Source of the DNA: Cardiocondyla obscurior
Taxonomy: Eukaryota > Arthropoda > Insecta > Hymenoptera > Formicidae
DNA length: 64,000 bases
Assembly (NCBI RefSeq): GCF_019399895.1
Contig: NC_091864.1
Location: forward strand, 10,704,001 to 10,768,000
Reading direction: 5' to 3'
Shown: piece after piece, positions 31,801 to 44,306 of the stretch
Position numbering within the stretch: position 1 is the stretch's first letter
Layout: the number at the start of each line of letters is the position of its first letter
Notes under the pieces: generated by a model
Database searches by the model: none
The model's input: only the letters and a program-made list of their open reading frames with translations
What the model was told of the DNA's origin: nothing
Position numbers and translations under genes: made by a program

Positions 31801-34139
31801 GGATCAGATTGAAATCAGGATCCGCGGTTCTACGCGCGCGGTGTCAATTATCTCGCGATTTGATTACGCGACAGGTCGCTGACCGGCGGGCTGCCGGACG
31901 CGCGAATGAGATCGCTATCGTGACCCGAGAATCGGCTTGGATGCGAGGGTGGGAACGTTTTGGAGATGGCATATTCTCTCGGCATACCGGTATTCCGCGG
32001 AATACCGTGCATTTCCACGGTGTGGTGGAGTTCATCGATATTGAATACCCATTACACCGCCGTCCATAAATATCTCGCCGGTCCCGGGACCGGGAAACGA
32101 CCGCGCGACCTATTTACCGCCGGTATTTACCTCGGAACGCAGGCGGGATTACACCGTGCATGTTCTCGCGTGAAAAAAAAAAACCAAAAAAAAGGTAGTA
32201 GGGTCGCCACTAGAGAGAGCGTTTTTTCTGCACCGCTGTTTTGCCGGTAATGCGTGAACTCGTGATTTCGTCCACGCGTAATAGCGAGCGACGCGATAAA
32301 ATCGCAACAACCGTACGTGAGCGCTTTGCGAAATACAACAATGTTAAAATAATTCAGATCTCTCTCGTTAAAAATTGACGTCCCTCGTGTACCTTGCACC
32401 GGAACTTCCCCGGTTCGCCAAAAGCGAAGGGGTCATTGAAATAAAATAAAAGATGCACACACGTGCTCCGAAAAACGAGGGTGTTGTATGTATCGTGCAC
32501 GCAGACTGTTTAAATTTGTTTAAACTTTATCGACAAATTTAACAGTTCACTGAATAAAGTGCTTGATATTTTACACCGGCGAATATTAATAATATATTAT
32601 TATAATTTCGACCGCGAGCGATTTAAGTAGGATTTTTTTAGCGATTGGGTCACAATACTCCGCGTTATTGCACATGCTCGAATTTCACGTGTTTAAACGG
32701 GTTGCAGCAAAATGAAATAAAGTAATAATACGTACAGAGAACTCGGTTTATTTTTTTTTATATATATTTTTTTTAAGCAAAAGAAACGTTTTTAATTTTT
32801 TTTACAAATATAGTACAAAGATAATTTAATTTAAATTATATTTTCCAAATTTACGCAACTATTCGAGGGAGAAGCAGCGTATTGTTTGAAAGACAAAGTA
32901 CCTGATTGGGAAAGACGGTGGTCTGAGGAAGACATTCGAACCGAATTGTACGTCGGGGCATCGATAAAACTGAATTTAACGATTCTTGCGCGAGCCTCCC
33001 TCGAATTGCACGTCGGAATAAGGCAAGTCGGTTTTTTCTTTCGGCCCGATAACTGGAGATCGGTCGCGAAAGCACGCGACAGCACGAGCGGGGCCGCCTG
33101 GGGTGGCAGCGACAGGTGAAATCGATTCCCGTGCAACGCTATGGCAACGAAACCCTTATTCACACGCGAGTCGATACGCGCTCGCGTTTCGCGCGAGTCG
33201 GGCGAGCACCCGAAGGGCGCGAAAAATCGCGATAATGAGGAAACGTGCTGGAATCCCCGCGCGCAACTTCACGCGCGAGTTGTCTGATTATGAACGACGG
33301 TGTTGTTTTTTATTCTCGCAACGGAGAACTTTTATATTTCCGCTTTACGACAAGCGAGACAGCTTTTCGTCGCGAGGTACCAGCTTTAAATTCTACCTCC
33401 TCGAATCTATCTCCTCAAGTATCACAATTTTATTTTTGTTAATTATTTATTAATTTTTTTAGGGCTGCAGCTTACCGAAAATTGATCCGAGCAGATCGCG
33501 AATCGGTCGACGGTCAATTAAATCTAATCAATCGCACGGCAATCGGTATTGCATTTCTGCCATCGATCTGTTATCCTTCGACGAACACGCCATGTATTAC
33601 ATACATATTGGCACGTGTATACAATGAGAGGCTTTGTGGCGAGCGATACGGGTTTGCACGTGACCGCACGTACGATTAGCATGTGAATGCGTGTATGCGT
33701 GTGCAGGTGGTGGTACGTGATACGACAGCCGAGGGGACGATAAGCCATTGATGCAGTTTGACGGTGTATCGCATCCGCAAGCAAACTTCTCGCTCCGAGA
33801 TTCTGCGCGTCTGCCGCGTCGCGCAATAAGACATAACAGCTCGTCACGCGCGACGGAAGTGCGCTATTACGCTACGCAAAAAGAAATCCCCGCGAAGCCG
33901 CAATTACACAAGCTTTTAGTACAACAAGAGTAAAAGTTTTAATTGCGCGCCGCTATACTCTAGCTACGCGTATATCGCGCGGCAGTCTTTACTTCTCGTC
34001 TTTCGTGAGGGATTTCGGAAGCCTCGAGCCGCGCGCGGACTCCGGTCGCGTTTCCGCGACGCGTGCGACAGCGGTGCATGTGCTATTCGCGGGTATGCGT
34101 GCAGGGTGAAAGGACCGGTGCGGATCGCCATCGATTGAC
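28872..34139. other. Probable first intron of the CCDC170-like gene
   Basis: I found no further coiled-coil exon on the - strand in this stretch. Frames at 30954-31340 and 31276-31578 (+) and 33103-33453 (+) are Arg/Ser-rich in the way CpG-rich non-coding DNA produces. Confidence 0.4.
30463..30564. repeat. CT-rich microsatellite
   Basis: A run of mostly CT dinucleotides with TTT and CG interruptions. On the - strand it gives a false Arg-Glu repeat frame. Confidence 0.85.
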
Positions 34140-34235
34140 CTTCCGGGGCGACGAGATGCGGAGCGTCTCGAAGATCCTGAGGTCCTCCTCGGCGGCGTCC
34201 CGCGCCTCTTGCGTCTCGGCGTCGTCGGACGCCAT
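34140..34235 (-). CDS. CCDC170: Probable first coding exon of the CCDC170-like gene
   Basis: On the - strand an ATG at 34235 opens 32 codons rich in Ala, Asp and Glu, ending at a possible donor (GT at 34139-34138) in phase 0, which matches the phase-0 acceptor of the exon at 28871. The frame has protein-like composition and sits in a CpG-rich stretch, as expected of a promoter-proximal exon. Against it, the donor reads GTCAAT, which is weak, and the intron would be about 5.3 kb. A small exon could be missing in between, or translation could begin at the Met codon at 28856. Confidence 0.45.
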
Positions 34236-35232
34236 CCCGCCTGCGTCCTTGCAGCGTCCGGCGAACTAGAATGGGGTGGCCCCTGAAGAGTCCGCGCGCG
34301 GAGGAAGAAACTTTAAAGAGATATAAATCGAAAAAAATCGCGCCGCGGCCTAGCGCGAGAGCGGCATCCCTCGCATGCGATCGCGAACAGCACGGCGTAC
34401 GACGGCGACGCCGACGACGGGGCGCCGAGCGGCGTCGCTAAACACCGGCGTGCGTCGCGACGGCGGCCCAGCTGGGCTGGATCGAAATCGCCCCATCGAT
34501 CCGAAGAAAACGACCGCGTGCCACGCTCTTTGCGCGCGCCTCTCTCACTTGGAACACTTCGTCCCCCTTCGCCCGAAAGCGCGTTTCTCGCGAGAACAAA
34601 GCTCGCCTGCGTAGACCGCCTCGTCGCGGCGTTTTTCCCCGAGATTTATTATCACCATTTGTAATCACGCTATTTATTACAGACTGTAAACGACAGTTGT
34701 TCGATATCTTATCTTCTTACCTTTTCAAAGGAAGCGCTGATAACACTAGTTCCAACTCTCAGGTAATAGAAAAAAAGGATTAAGACGACACATGAGATAT
34801 CCCCGTGATTCAATTAATAAATTAAATTAGAGATAGTGAGATGATAAATAAAAGCTTGTTTCGCCTTTCGAGAGAAACTAGTCCGGAACGGAGCAGCCAG
34901 CGCTATCTCCAAGCGTACTGCTCAAATATTTTTAGTTTGTCGGCCGAAACGGTAACGAAGGTGGAACTCTGCAATATCGGCATCTTAATCTAATCTAAAC
35001 AATCAAACAAAATAATGTAAAGTTAATTTAATTTTTTATCTTTTTAAAAGTACTTCTTACGTGTTTCTTTTAAATATCTTTTACGTATTAATCGCCTTGT
35101 CGATACTCGTGTAATGCGTGAGCCAAACAAATTTTCCTTGCCGGCATTCGAAATGGCAATGGCTTAGGATTTCGAGTGCTGTCGACGGTTTTTCGTTGAA
35201 TACACGTGTAGCGTAAGATAATTTAAAGAAAC
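34236..35232. promoter_or_regulatory. Divergent promoter region between CCDC170-like gene and DDX28
   Basis: The inferred starts of the two genes lie 997 bp apart and point away from each other. The CCDC170 side (34,240-34,620) is dense in CpG; the DDX28 side is AT-rich. No TATA box stands near the DDX28 start, as usual for housekeeping genes. Shared control is an inference from spacing. Confidence 0.4.
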
Positions 35233-37445
35233 ATGTTCGCCAGACTTTGCAATTTGTGTCAGAGAACCACGTACGTTCAGCTTATGCAACTGCAAAGATG
35301 CTACGTAAGTAACTGTGCTTTTCTATTGCGTTTTATTCCACATAATATTTCTTAAACAAAGTATAGGTTATGTGGATTTGTTCCAACGTAATAGTTTCAT
35401 ATCGTTATTTATAAATTGAAAATTATCTCAAGAGCCACTTTTATTAAGTATTAGATGTCTTCTATGTTAATTAATTATTTAATTAATTACTTAATTTTCT
35501 GCACAGAGAAAGGGCTCCAAGAAGAAAGGTAACGTAAGACACATTGAGGTACCAAAAGAAGGACAGGTGCCAATAATTGTTACTAAGCATAAGAAGTTAA
35601 ACTTTTATAAAGGACAAACATATTCTAAAGATGAACCCATACCGTTGATTACCAAAGGATGGAATCATTATAAATCTAAAGGGGATCATTTCTTTGTATA
35701 TCCTGTCACTAATGTATGTAGCACCTTTTATAGCTTTTTTTGTTATTTTATAATTTTGATAACTGTTTTTAAAATTGTAGGTGCAAAAAGAAGCATACTG
35801 TGATTCGGTTGAAAGTGAAGAAAAAGAAGAAGAAGAAGCATACAATTCTTTTGAGTATTTTGGTTTAAGTCCACAACTAATAGATATCTTAAAAAGATAT
35901 AGTATAAAAAAACCATTAAAGATACAGAAAATTGGAATACCTAAAATAATAAATGGCGCCAATACGGTTATAGCGGCAGAAACTGGTTGTGGAAAGACTT
36001 ATACTTATCTTTTACCTATGATAGATCAAGTGTTAAGATGGAAAACATTGGTTGAAGAACATCGATATAATTTTCCGCTGGGACTAATTGTGACACCTAC
36101 TCGAGAATTAGCGTTTCAAATTGGGGTGTGTGTCACAAACGGTAGAATTAATTTTATACACGTTTAAATTATATATTTATCTTTGCAGCTGGAAGCAAAA
36201 AAGATATGCCAGTACCTCGGCATTCGCACAAAAACTATCACTGGTGGTAAAACGAAGAAGATAATGTTAGATCCGCCTGTTGAAAAAGTTGATATTGTTG
36301 TATCAAGTTTCGGAGTCATTAGTAAATTAACTACAACGAATATTTACAAATTAAATATGGTCAGACATTTGGTTTTGGACGAAGCGGATGCTTTATTCCA
36401 TGAAACGTTCGAAGACCAGCTAAAAGTATTTTTGAAAAGAATGCCTGTATGTTTACATATTTTTAAACGTTTATAAAAATATCCTAATACGTTATATATA
36501 ACTAAATACAATATAATTTTTAGCTCGGTTTTACGCAAAATGTGGACGATACCAAACTACCAACAACGGCACAATTCACATTAGCCTCGGCGACAATGCC
36601 TTCAAGAATGACTGAAGTTCTGGAAAATGTTATAAATGTAAGATAATGTTAAGACTCTCGAAACTAAAATAGAATTAAAATTAGATTGAGCACTACTTGT
36701 TTATCTATTTGCAGGTACAGTCGTTGAAGCACGTAACTTCGGATAAATTACATCACGTTCTCGTGCCGCAAAAATTTATAAGGCTAGGACAAGACGACAA
36801 ACCAACTGAACTCTTAAAATATATCAAACCGAAAGTGGCTAACAAAGAACAAGTGATTATCTTCACCAATAACAATTCCACTTGCAATTGGGTCAGTATG
36901 TTTTTAAACAATAGTAATATACCAACATTAGCTTTGAACGGCGACATGCAGCTGTATGACCGGCAAAATCAGTACGCCAACTTCAAAAGCGGCAAATGCC
37001 AAGTATTATGCACTACAAACGCCGGATCAAGAGGTTTGGACACGGTGACGGTGCGCCACGTGTTGAACTACGAATTTCCAAATGCAACTGCCGATTATAT
37101 CCATAGGTATAAAAATTACAATTTTTATCTTATTAATCTAATTTATGCTTTTAAATTTTACATAACGATTTAAAACTGTACATTATATACATATAACAAC
37201 TATATATGGATACTTTCAGGTGTGGTAGAACCGGAAGAGTCGGTAGCATTAAGAACTGCAGAGTAGATAACTTTGTAAGCACTTCCAATGAAATTGCTGT
37301 AGTACAAAAAATAGAGAGAGCAATACGTAAGATGAAACCGATACCAATATTCGATATTCGAGACGTACAAAATGAGGATGATTACAATGAGCCATTTAAA
37401 CCTTTAGGAAATGAACGACAAGAAGAATTTAGTATACCATATTGA
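35233..37445 (+). CDS. DDX28: Mitochondrial-type DEAD-box RNA helicase DDX28
   Basis: Seven exons: 35233-35304, 35507-35713, 35781-36125, 36189-36446, 36524-36637, 36715-37106, 37220-37445, giving 537 residues, close to the 540 of human DDX28. Motifs in order are a Q-motif region with Ile-Gln at 141-142, Walker A AETGCGKT at 159-166, PTRELA at 199-204, VLDEAD at 270-275, SAT at 316-318, GSRGLDT in exon 6, and HRCGRTGR at 462-469. The last spans the exon 6/7 junction in phase 2. The N-terminus is Arg/Cys/Leu-rich without acidic residues in the first 24, as for a mitochondrial targeting sequence, then a Lys-rich patch. The family unwinds RNA with ATP; vertebrate DDX28 acts in assembly of the mitochondrial large ribosomal subunit. 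ATG 35233 is chosen because it opens this leader. No lesion is seen. Confidence 0.88.
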
Positions 37446-37464
37446 ATCTTGGTACGCAGTTGTA

Positions 37465-37470
37465 AATAAA
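37465..37470 (+). terminator. Polyadenylation signal of DDX28
   Basis: AATAAA lies 20 bp after the TGA at 37443-37445, giving a very short 3' UTR. Confidence 0.6.
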
Positions 37471-39109
37471 AATTATTTTACTACTCGATAATTTCTTCAC
37501 AATTACTGTGCGAAAACGCGAACGCAAGTTGTGCCGATAATGCTTTTTTTCCGCGTAGCTCACGTAATTACGTTACTTGAGGACAGTAGCACTAGCTTTA
37601 CGAGGAGACCTTTAAAGTGTTATCCAATGGGATTAATTAATTAGCGGAATGTTATTGCCCTGTTTGATCTCTTTGAGAGACCTTACTTCGAATAACCCCG
37701 TCACCTATACTTATCAGCTTAATTAAGTTAGAACCTGCGCCAACATTATTCCTTTATGTACATCTTTTCTCGATTGTTTTATAATTCTGATTTGTTTGCT
37801 CTTCAGGAAAACACTCGCTTATCGTCGACGTATTCGCCACATGAAAAAGCTAATCGAGTTAAGCGTCCTACGCCCGAACACCTTCCTGTCTTCCGCTCGT
37901 TATCCGGCGGTTCCTTTGTCGTGCCGGTTCCTGAATTTGGTTTCAGGAAGGAAATCACAACCCACACATGCATATGGCATGCTCGTCCGATTTACCTCGT
38001 AAATGTGACGGCACTCCCACACGACGAGCGCCCACACACGCGGCAAATAGTGAAGCACTCTCCCCTAAACAACCGCAGTAGACCTTGCGTCCAGACCGCC
38101 GACAGTTTATTATTCGCGCCGGGTTTTAGCGAAATTAAACGCGCTCGGCACGCGCCGACAGTTCGTGCCCGCGCCACGTGGTGATGATGGGTGCGCCAGC
38201 TCGTGTCACCACGACGCACGGAAGGACTCGTTGTCCCACGAGACTGAAGGGACGACGCCTCGAAGCGACGAAATGAAGGCCAGGGCGAATTATCGGTGCG
38301 TGTTGAACGCACTTCCGTTTATTGCGAAACGCAAGGATGAATTATTCGTTTACTCATCTCGGATAAATTTATTAAATTTACGGCGGACGCCAACGAACAA
38401 GATAATACTTTATACACACGGTGCGATCGGGTAATATTAATTCGATGAACATTATTATGTTTTATTGCGCTAGTCTTTTAAGCTCTTTATGTTTTCTTGT
38501 CTGCCGTATAAATCAAGTGGCGATGCCAATTTTCAATATTACCGCTCGGGAAAATTTGCGTTAAATCAATTTAGCCGCTTGTTCCTGGCCTCCGCTGTGT
38601 GTACACGATTTAACGAGCGTCGTTAGCAGTTCACGCGTACCGAAAGGGTACGACACGGTCACGCCTTTGGTACACCGTCATTAAAGTTACGTCTACTGTC
38701 ACCGCCACCGGGAAACGGTAAACGCCAGAGACGGGTTGACGGTAGTGACGACCGCAATGATAATAGACTAATTAGCGTGGGTAGCCATGTGATATGCGAA
38801 ATGGGGACAGTACGCAACGGGCGATGCAGCATCTATCTGGGAAATCTCAGTTCTGCTCTTCTCTTCGGGATATCATATCCTCGAGATAGGCGCTATTCGG
38901 TTTTAACATAATTTTTAATGATCATAATTATTCCCTTCTATTGTTAAGTATTAAGTACATTCAGATTCGGGATATTGAATTTCTTTAACATAAGAAACGT
39001 TCCTGAATGAAAAGTAATCAATGAAAAACTAATAGTACAAAATTAATTTTACTATTTAAAAGAAAAGAAAGGAATAATCGGTTGTTAAGATTCACACAAT
39101 TTTTTCTTG

Positions 39110-39129
39110 TTTTTTTTTTTTTTTTTTTT
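39110..39129. repeat. T20 homopolymer
   Basis: An uninterrupted run of 20 T on the + strand. Confidence 0.9.
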
Positions 39130-40499
39130 CTGCGACGGAAGAGTGTTGACGGAGCGTACGGTATACAGTACCGTAATGACAAGGAAATAATTACATGTAA
39201 CATTTAATTTTGTTTTCACGAGAGCTTGTAATCAGAAACAAGCGTTATGCTCGCACAAATTGCGCGCGGAAAGATGGCTCACAAAGTCTTCAGGTCGACA
39301 TGGATTATTCTTTACGCGGAGATACCCAACACTGGTTTCACACATGCTGCATAAAGTACGCGTAACCAGAAAAAAAAAACGTGATACTTAGAAATGAATA
39401 TACGATACATGAAGGGAATCATTTGGTCATTTGATTAGGTTATAAAAATTTATATAAGCATATTACAATTTTGTTAGTTTAACGTTGCACGCGAGAGTTT
39501 CAAGTCGTGGCAGGAAAATTGATTTCGATCGTCGCCAGTCAGTTTCTTGCCGGATCGCACTCTAATTCGATTTTAATAACCCTCCGCAGGAATAGTGCCT
39601 TGATCTTGATGGGCGAGCGTTTCGCCAAGTCACGCTTACCAGGAACCGGATCGAGAATTCCGGAATCTCATTTCGATTGCGTGAAAATCGCGATCAGTCA
39701 GAAATAACGAGCTAACGAGCTGCGAGAGAGGTATTACGGTTTAAAACAATTACGTTGCATTTTGCGTCTGATGCAGAAATTAGCGATTCCTTATTTCGTT
39801 CGCGCGAAATCATTAATTACTATATAATTGCTTGGTATTTCGGACTGACAAATTATTCAGTTGTCGCATCTGACAGAAGGTCTTGTACAAAACAGTCCCG
39901 CTAGAAATAGATACGGACAATATTAAACGCGCGCGTTTCGCGACAGATTCGTCAGGGAGATTCCGGGCGGTCGTACCGCCGCGGGGATTTCTACCGTCGC
40001 GTCTCGTTTTTCCTCCCTTTTTCTTCGCATTTTCCGTTCCCCGTTTCTTTAAATAACGCCCGAGAACAGCGGACTCATTGTACCGACCATTAGCTTCGCA
40101 TTCTCATGTGCTAAGAAGCCAAAGCAACGGCGGAGGGTACGCGAGAACGTGAATATACGTCATTCGGGGGGGACCCTCGCGCGCAGCGTGGAACAGCATG
40201 AGCATGGTAGGAACGGAGTGACCAGGGACGCGTGGTAAGGTAGGAGTAACGCCAGATGGTGGGGGAGAGTGCGCGGCGGCGGCGATGACCGGCACGGGGC
40301 GCGCAGCGCGCAGTTCGTCCGTGGAGTGCAGTCCGTCGCCATTGTGGTGTGCCGTTGCTCGCGCGAGCGTTTTCCTCTCGCGATCGTTCCTCGTGATCGG
40401 CCCCCCGCGATCGATCGCAAGATCGTCGTCCTCTGTGAGGTGCGAGGCGCGCGAGAGAACCGAGTCCGTGGCACGGAAACACCGCGAGAAGCCGCGGGG

Positions 40500-41052
40500 A
40501 GGACGCAGACGTCGGTTGGCAATTCGATTTGACTTGAGCGCGCGCGCGGTTAACTTTAGTGCGCGGAGTCGCCCGGGTCGCTCGACGACGCGGAGGCCGG
40601 CGGCGGCGGCGATTAAACAAAGGATTCGTGCGGTACGCGGGTGGACAGACCGTCAAAGTCGACGAGGAGATCGTGCTCCTTCCTTTCTTGCCCGCGCGAC
40701 GTCGCTGGCGCGGCTACGCTCGCGGCGTTTGTTTATGTGGCGAGTGACCGTGAATCGCAGGCGAACGATTAAGAGGATCTAACGGACGAGAGAGAGAGAG
40801 AGAGAATTGAAAAATCCGAGAAAAGCCACGAGTGATCGTCGGGTGCGCCCTGCTTGTTGGTGATCCGTGAGAGAACGAGAGAGCACGACAAGGACGAAAG
40901 CGGACACTCACGACGGGGGACAACGGCGGCGCGTCGAGATTCTATCTTGCTCCGAAGGGAAACCGGAAGCCGCTATATTGGAGAGGAAGCGGGAAAGCGG
41001 CGTGCCGCTCTTCTGTGTGCCGCGGCAGAGGCGTTCGTCCCAGCCCGAAAAC
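40500..41052 (+). other. Possible non-coding first exon of a + strand gene
   Basis: A very CpG-rich block, with a GA repeat at about 40790-40804 and purine-rich sequence typical of long insect 5' leaders, ends at a consensus donor (GTAAGT from 41053). None of its frames has a recognisable domain. The start is a guess. If real, it would be the 5' UTR exon of a gene whose coding exons lie far downstream, perhaps outside the window. Confidence 0.3.
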
Positions 41053-44000
41053 GTAAGTACAAATTTATCTTTCTACCTCGAAGGGACCGATGCTCGGAAA
41101 CTCGTCCGAGCGCCCGCGTATCGCGGTAACATCGATAAGAGATAGCGCGCCGATAACAATGGCCGGTTGAGATAACGATAGTAGTCGCGAGACCGGAAAC
41201 GTCGAAATTGTTATTTCTAAATGCGAACTCGGTCGTCATTATTATATTTACGGCCTGTGAGAATAGGCGTTCGGATACGAAATACCATTTCTGACGCTAG
41301 TACAGCGTGTTTTAATTATACCTCCGCGGCGAAGGCTAAATGACGGCTTCCTCATAAAAAGGCAGATGGATTATGAAATACCGTGACGAGTATCGTGTCC
41401 GAGTTACGAAATACGGGCGTTTTCCAAGGTGCCCCTTCGATAATCGCGGTAGACAATCGCCGGAAAATACACCTTTTCGCTTTCGTCGGTCGTAAAAAAA
41501 AAAAAGTGTGTCAAAAGGAGTAGTGCAGTTGCATTACCTCGAGTCGCTCAATTGCCGTGGACAATGGAATTCGCATTGACGGGGTTAACGAGCGTCGACA
41601 CGGCGGAGAAGAAAACCGCGGATCAGCGATCGATCGAGGAGACAAAATCACCGTAATTAAAGCGCGCGACGTAATTGGGTCGCGCGGGCGTAATTAAAGC
41701 GTTCAATAACGATCCCGCGATCGTTAACGCAACGTGAAACGTAATCAAGGTCGGCGCATAGCGATGACGGCAAGTCGCACGCGAATACCTGGCGAATATA
41801 CCGTGTTTCCCATCTTTTCTCTCTCTCTCTCTTTGCGGCCTCTCTCTCCGTATAATTAATCTCCGCGATTGATAATCAGGGAGGTGGAGAGTTTCCTCAC
41901 GTGCGATTATACCGTGGAATTACGTGCTCGGCCATAGGATCATCGCGTGCCGCTTTTCACGCAACGATCCGCCACGTAACGATCGCAACGTTAATTTCGT
42001 AATAATCCGAACAACCCGCGCGCCGTTTCGGCGATTCCGAAAGGAATTTGCTGCCTGCGAAAGCCACCACGCGTGAAGATAAAATTCTGAAAGCGCTCGC
42101 GGCCTCCGGAGTGGCCGGTTAGGATTCATGTGCGCGGCGCTAAATTGGAAACGGGTGGGAAAAAGAGGGGGACGTATGTGCACCCTCTGATATTTTCTTA
42201 CTAACGTATTTAATTCGCCGGCTAATTAGAAAGAACTCGCACGAGAAACAGGGTCTATATACATATATGTTACGCGAAACTTGTAATTGCACGACATCAG
42301 GATGCAGAATCGCGTAATACTCAGTGACCGCGCGGCAGGATCTCACGTATCTCATTTAGTCGAACTATTCCACGACGAACCACAATCGTTGCGATCTCGT
42401 GTGTTCACCGCCTTCGAGTCGGAACCGGGTGGGTTCCGTAATTACATTCCTCACCCGCGACGTGAGGTGCTGCCGAAAACGATATTTCGCCCCGCCGCTT
42501 CTTCCTTTCGCCTGAAACGCCGACTGTTCTCGTATCAATGTATCGATATTCTTCTCTAAGAGACGCCCACGTGATCGTTCACGGATCATCGTCGGGGAAT
42601 TAAATGCCCGGTGACGCGCTGACGCACGTGGGACGTTGTTGCGTGGTCGAAAACCTTTGCCATCGCTCGATCACGTGACGAGCGAGATCACGGACGATCG
42701 TAAACGATCTCCCGCCGTTCGCGCTTCGTCTCGTCAAGATCACGTTATTAAGAAACCCTCGCAGCTGAGTTTTAGACGGCTCGCGCCATCGCAATGGAAT
42801 CTTAATCAAACGGTTAATAAAAAGAATGAACACTATTTAATATTGATATAAATTTGATATAAATTATATATTTTATTACGAGGAAACTTCGCCGCTCGAA
42901 GCAACTTCTCGCGCGACGCTTCGGCTTTTTTTTTTTTTTTGTTTTTGCACTTTTTGAGATCGAGAAAACGATACATATGAATGTATGATAATAACCGGCA
43001 ATCCGGCTGCGTCGTTCGTCTATGTCTATGAGAATGTTTGCGGGTTAAAACGTCGGAATGGGCGACCTTATCGTTTTCTTTCCGATCTGATTAACCTCGC
43101 TGATCTTATTCGCCGCTATTCCTACGCAACGTAGCGAATGACCTGAATTTCGTATTGTCACGTCGCCTCGTGGGAAAGAAATTTCTAGGTGATCCCGTTG
43201 CGCCGAGTTTCCAAGTTTAACCATTTGCGAACGCAGCCACGGTGGTTCGCTAACAAATTTTTTTTTTTTTTTCCTACCCGCGATTGTTTCTCAATTAAAC
43301 TATAACGCGATGTCGATATGCGCATCCCGTCACGCGGAAAAATTTACGATATTAAATAAATTTAATGCTCCGTTAATTTCCCGACGTGGAAAATCAATCG
43401 AAAAGCTTTCGATCGAGCGACGATCGAGCAGCCGGTTCTCACGCGGTTTTCCCGCTGGACCAAGGTCAGCCTCTCAATCAGTGATTGCTCATCAATACCG
43501 GACGATAGATATCGCGTGGGCAGCCCTTATATGGGTAGCGTGGGTCGACGATGTAGCATCGAGGGGCTCGACCGGAGGTCTCCTTCGAGTGATGATCTTC
43601 GTGAATCTGTTCGCGAGATCGCGAGATTCTAACAAGGGCGAAAGAACGTGTCTCTTCCGGGCGCCGATCTCTTATTTCTAATCGCAAACTTTACAAAAAA
43701 AAATTGCCTTTAATCTCGCACGGTTTTTTTTTTTTTCTCTTCGAGAAATTAAATTGTTCCTTTCGAGCTGTATCAAAGATAAAAGACACCCGCTCGTAGT
43801 TGCGAAATAACTTTTACCAAGGATATACTCGCCGGTAGACTAACGCTTTTTGCAATTACATTCTATGAACATGTGCGGAGCACATGGCACTTCTAAGATA
43901 GTATCCATTATCGCTCCCACGGTGTCCACGTGTACGTGCGAAATGCGGAAAATGCCCACGTTAGCTTACCATCCGGATATTTTCAAAATCGTTAAGAAAA

Positions 44001-44286
44001 TTTCGTAAGTTCGTTTAGCTCTTTACGCTCAAGCTAAAAATAAGGAACATAATAAAAAATTGCGCGAATACTTGGTAATCATTTATTTTACAAAGCCGAA
44101 AATAAATAATTTTGTCTACATTTCTCATATTCTTATATATTTAATGTTTCGAATCTACCTCAATTGTGAGACAAATATATTCATTATCCCGATGGGAATG
44201 CGCGCAGTTTGCCAACTTTTAACGAGCAGTCGCTCTCGAATGACCTGGTATGCGCCGGGTCGCCGGTCGCCGCTTGAAACCTCTCG

Positions 44287-44306
44287 AAAAAAAAAAAAAA
44301 AAAAAA
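44287..44306. repeat. A20 homopolymer
   Basis: An uninterrupted run of 20 A followed by a GAAGAAG stretch. Confidence 0.85.

Noticed and set aside
40111..40656. 181-codon - strand frame, the longest in the window
   Set aside because: Arg/Pro/Ala/Ser-rich throughout, overlapped by four + strand frames, no domain; long frames are expected by chance in such CpG-rich DNA.
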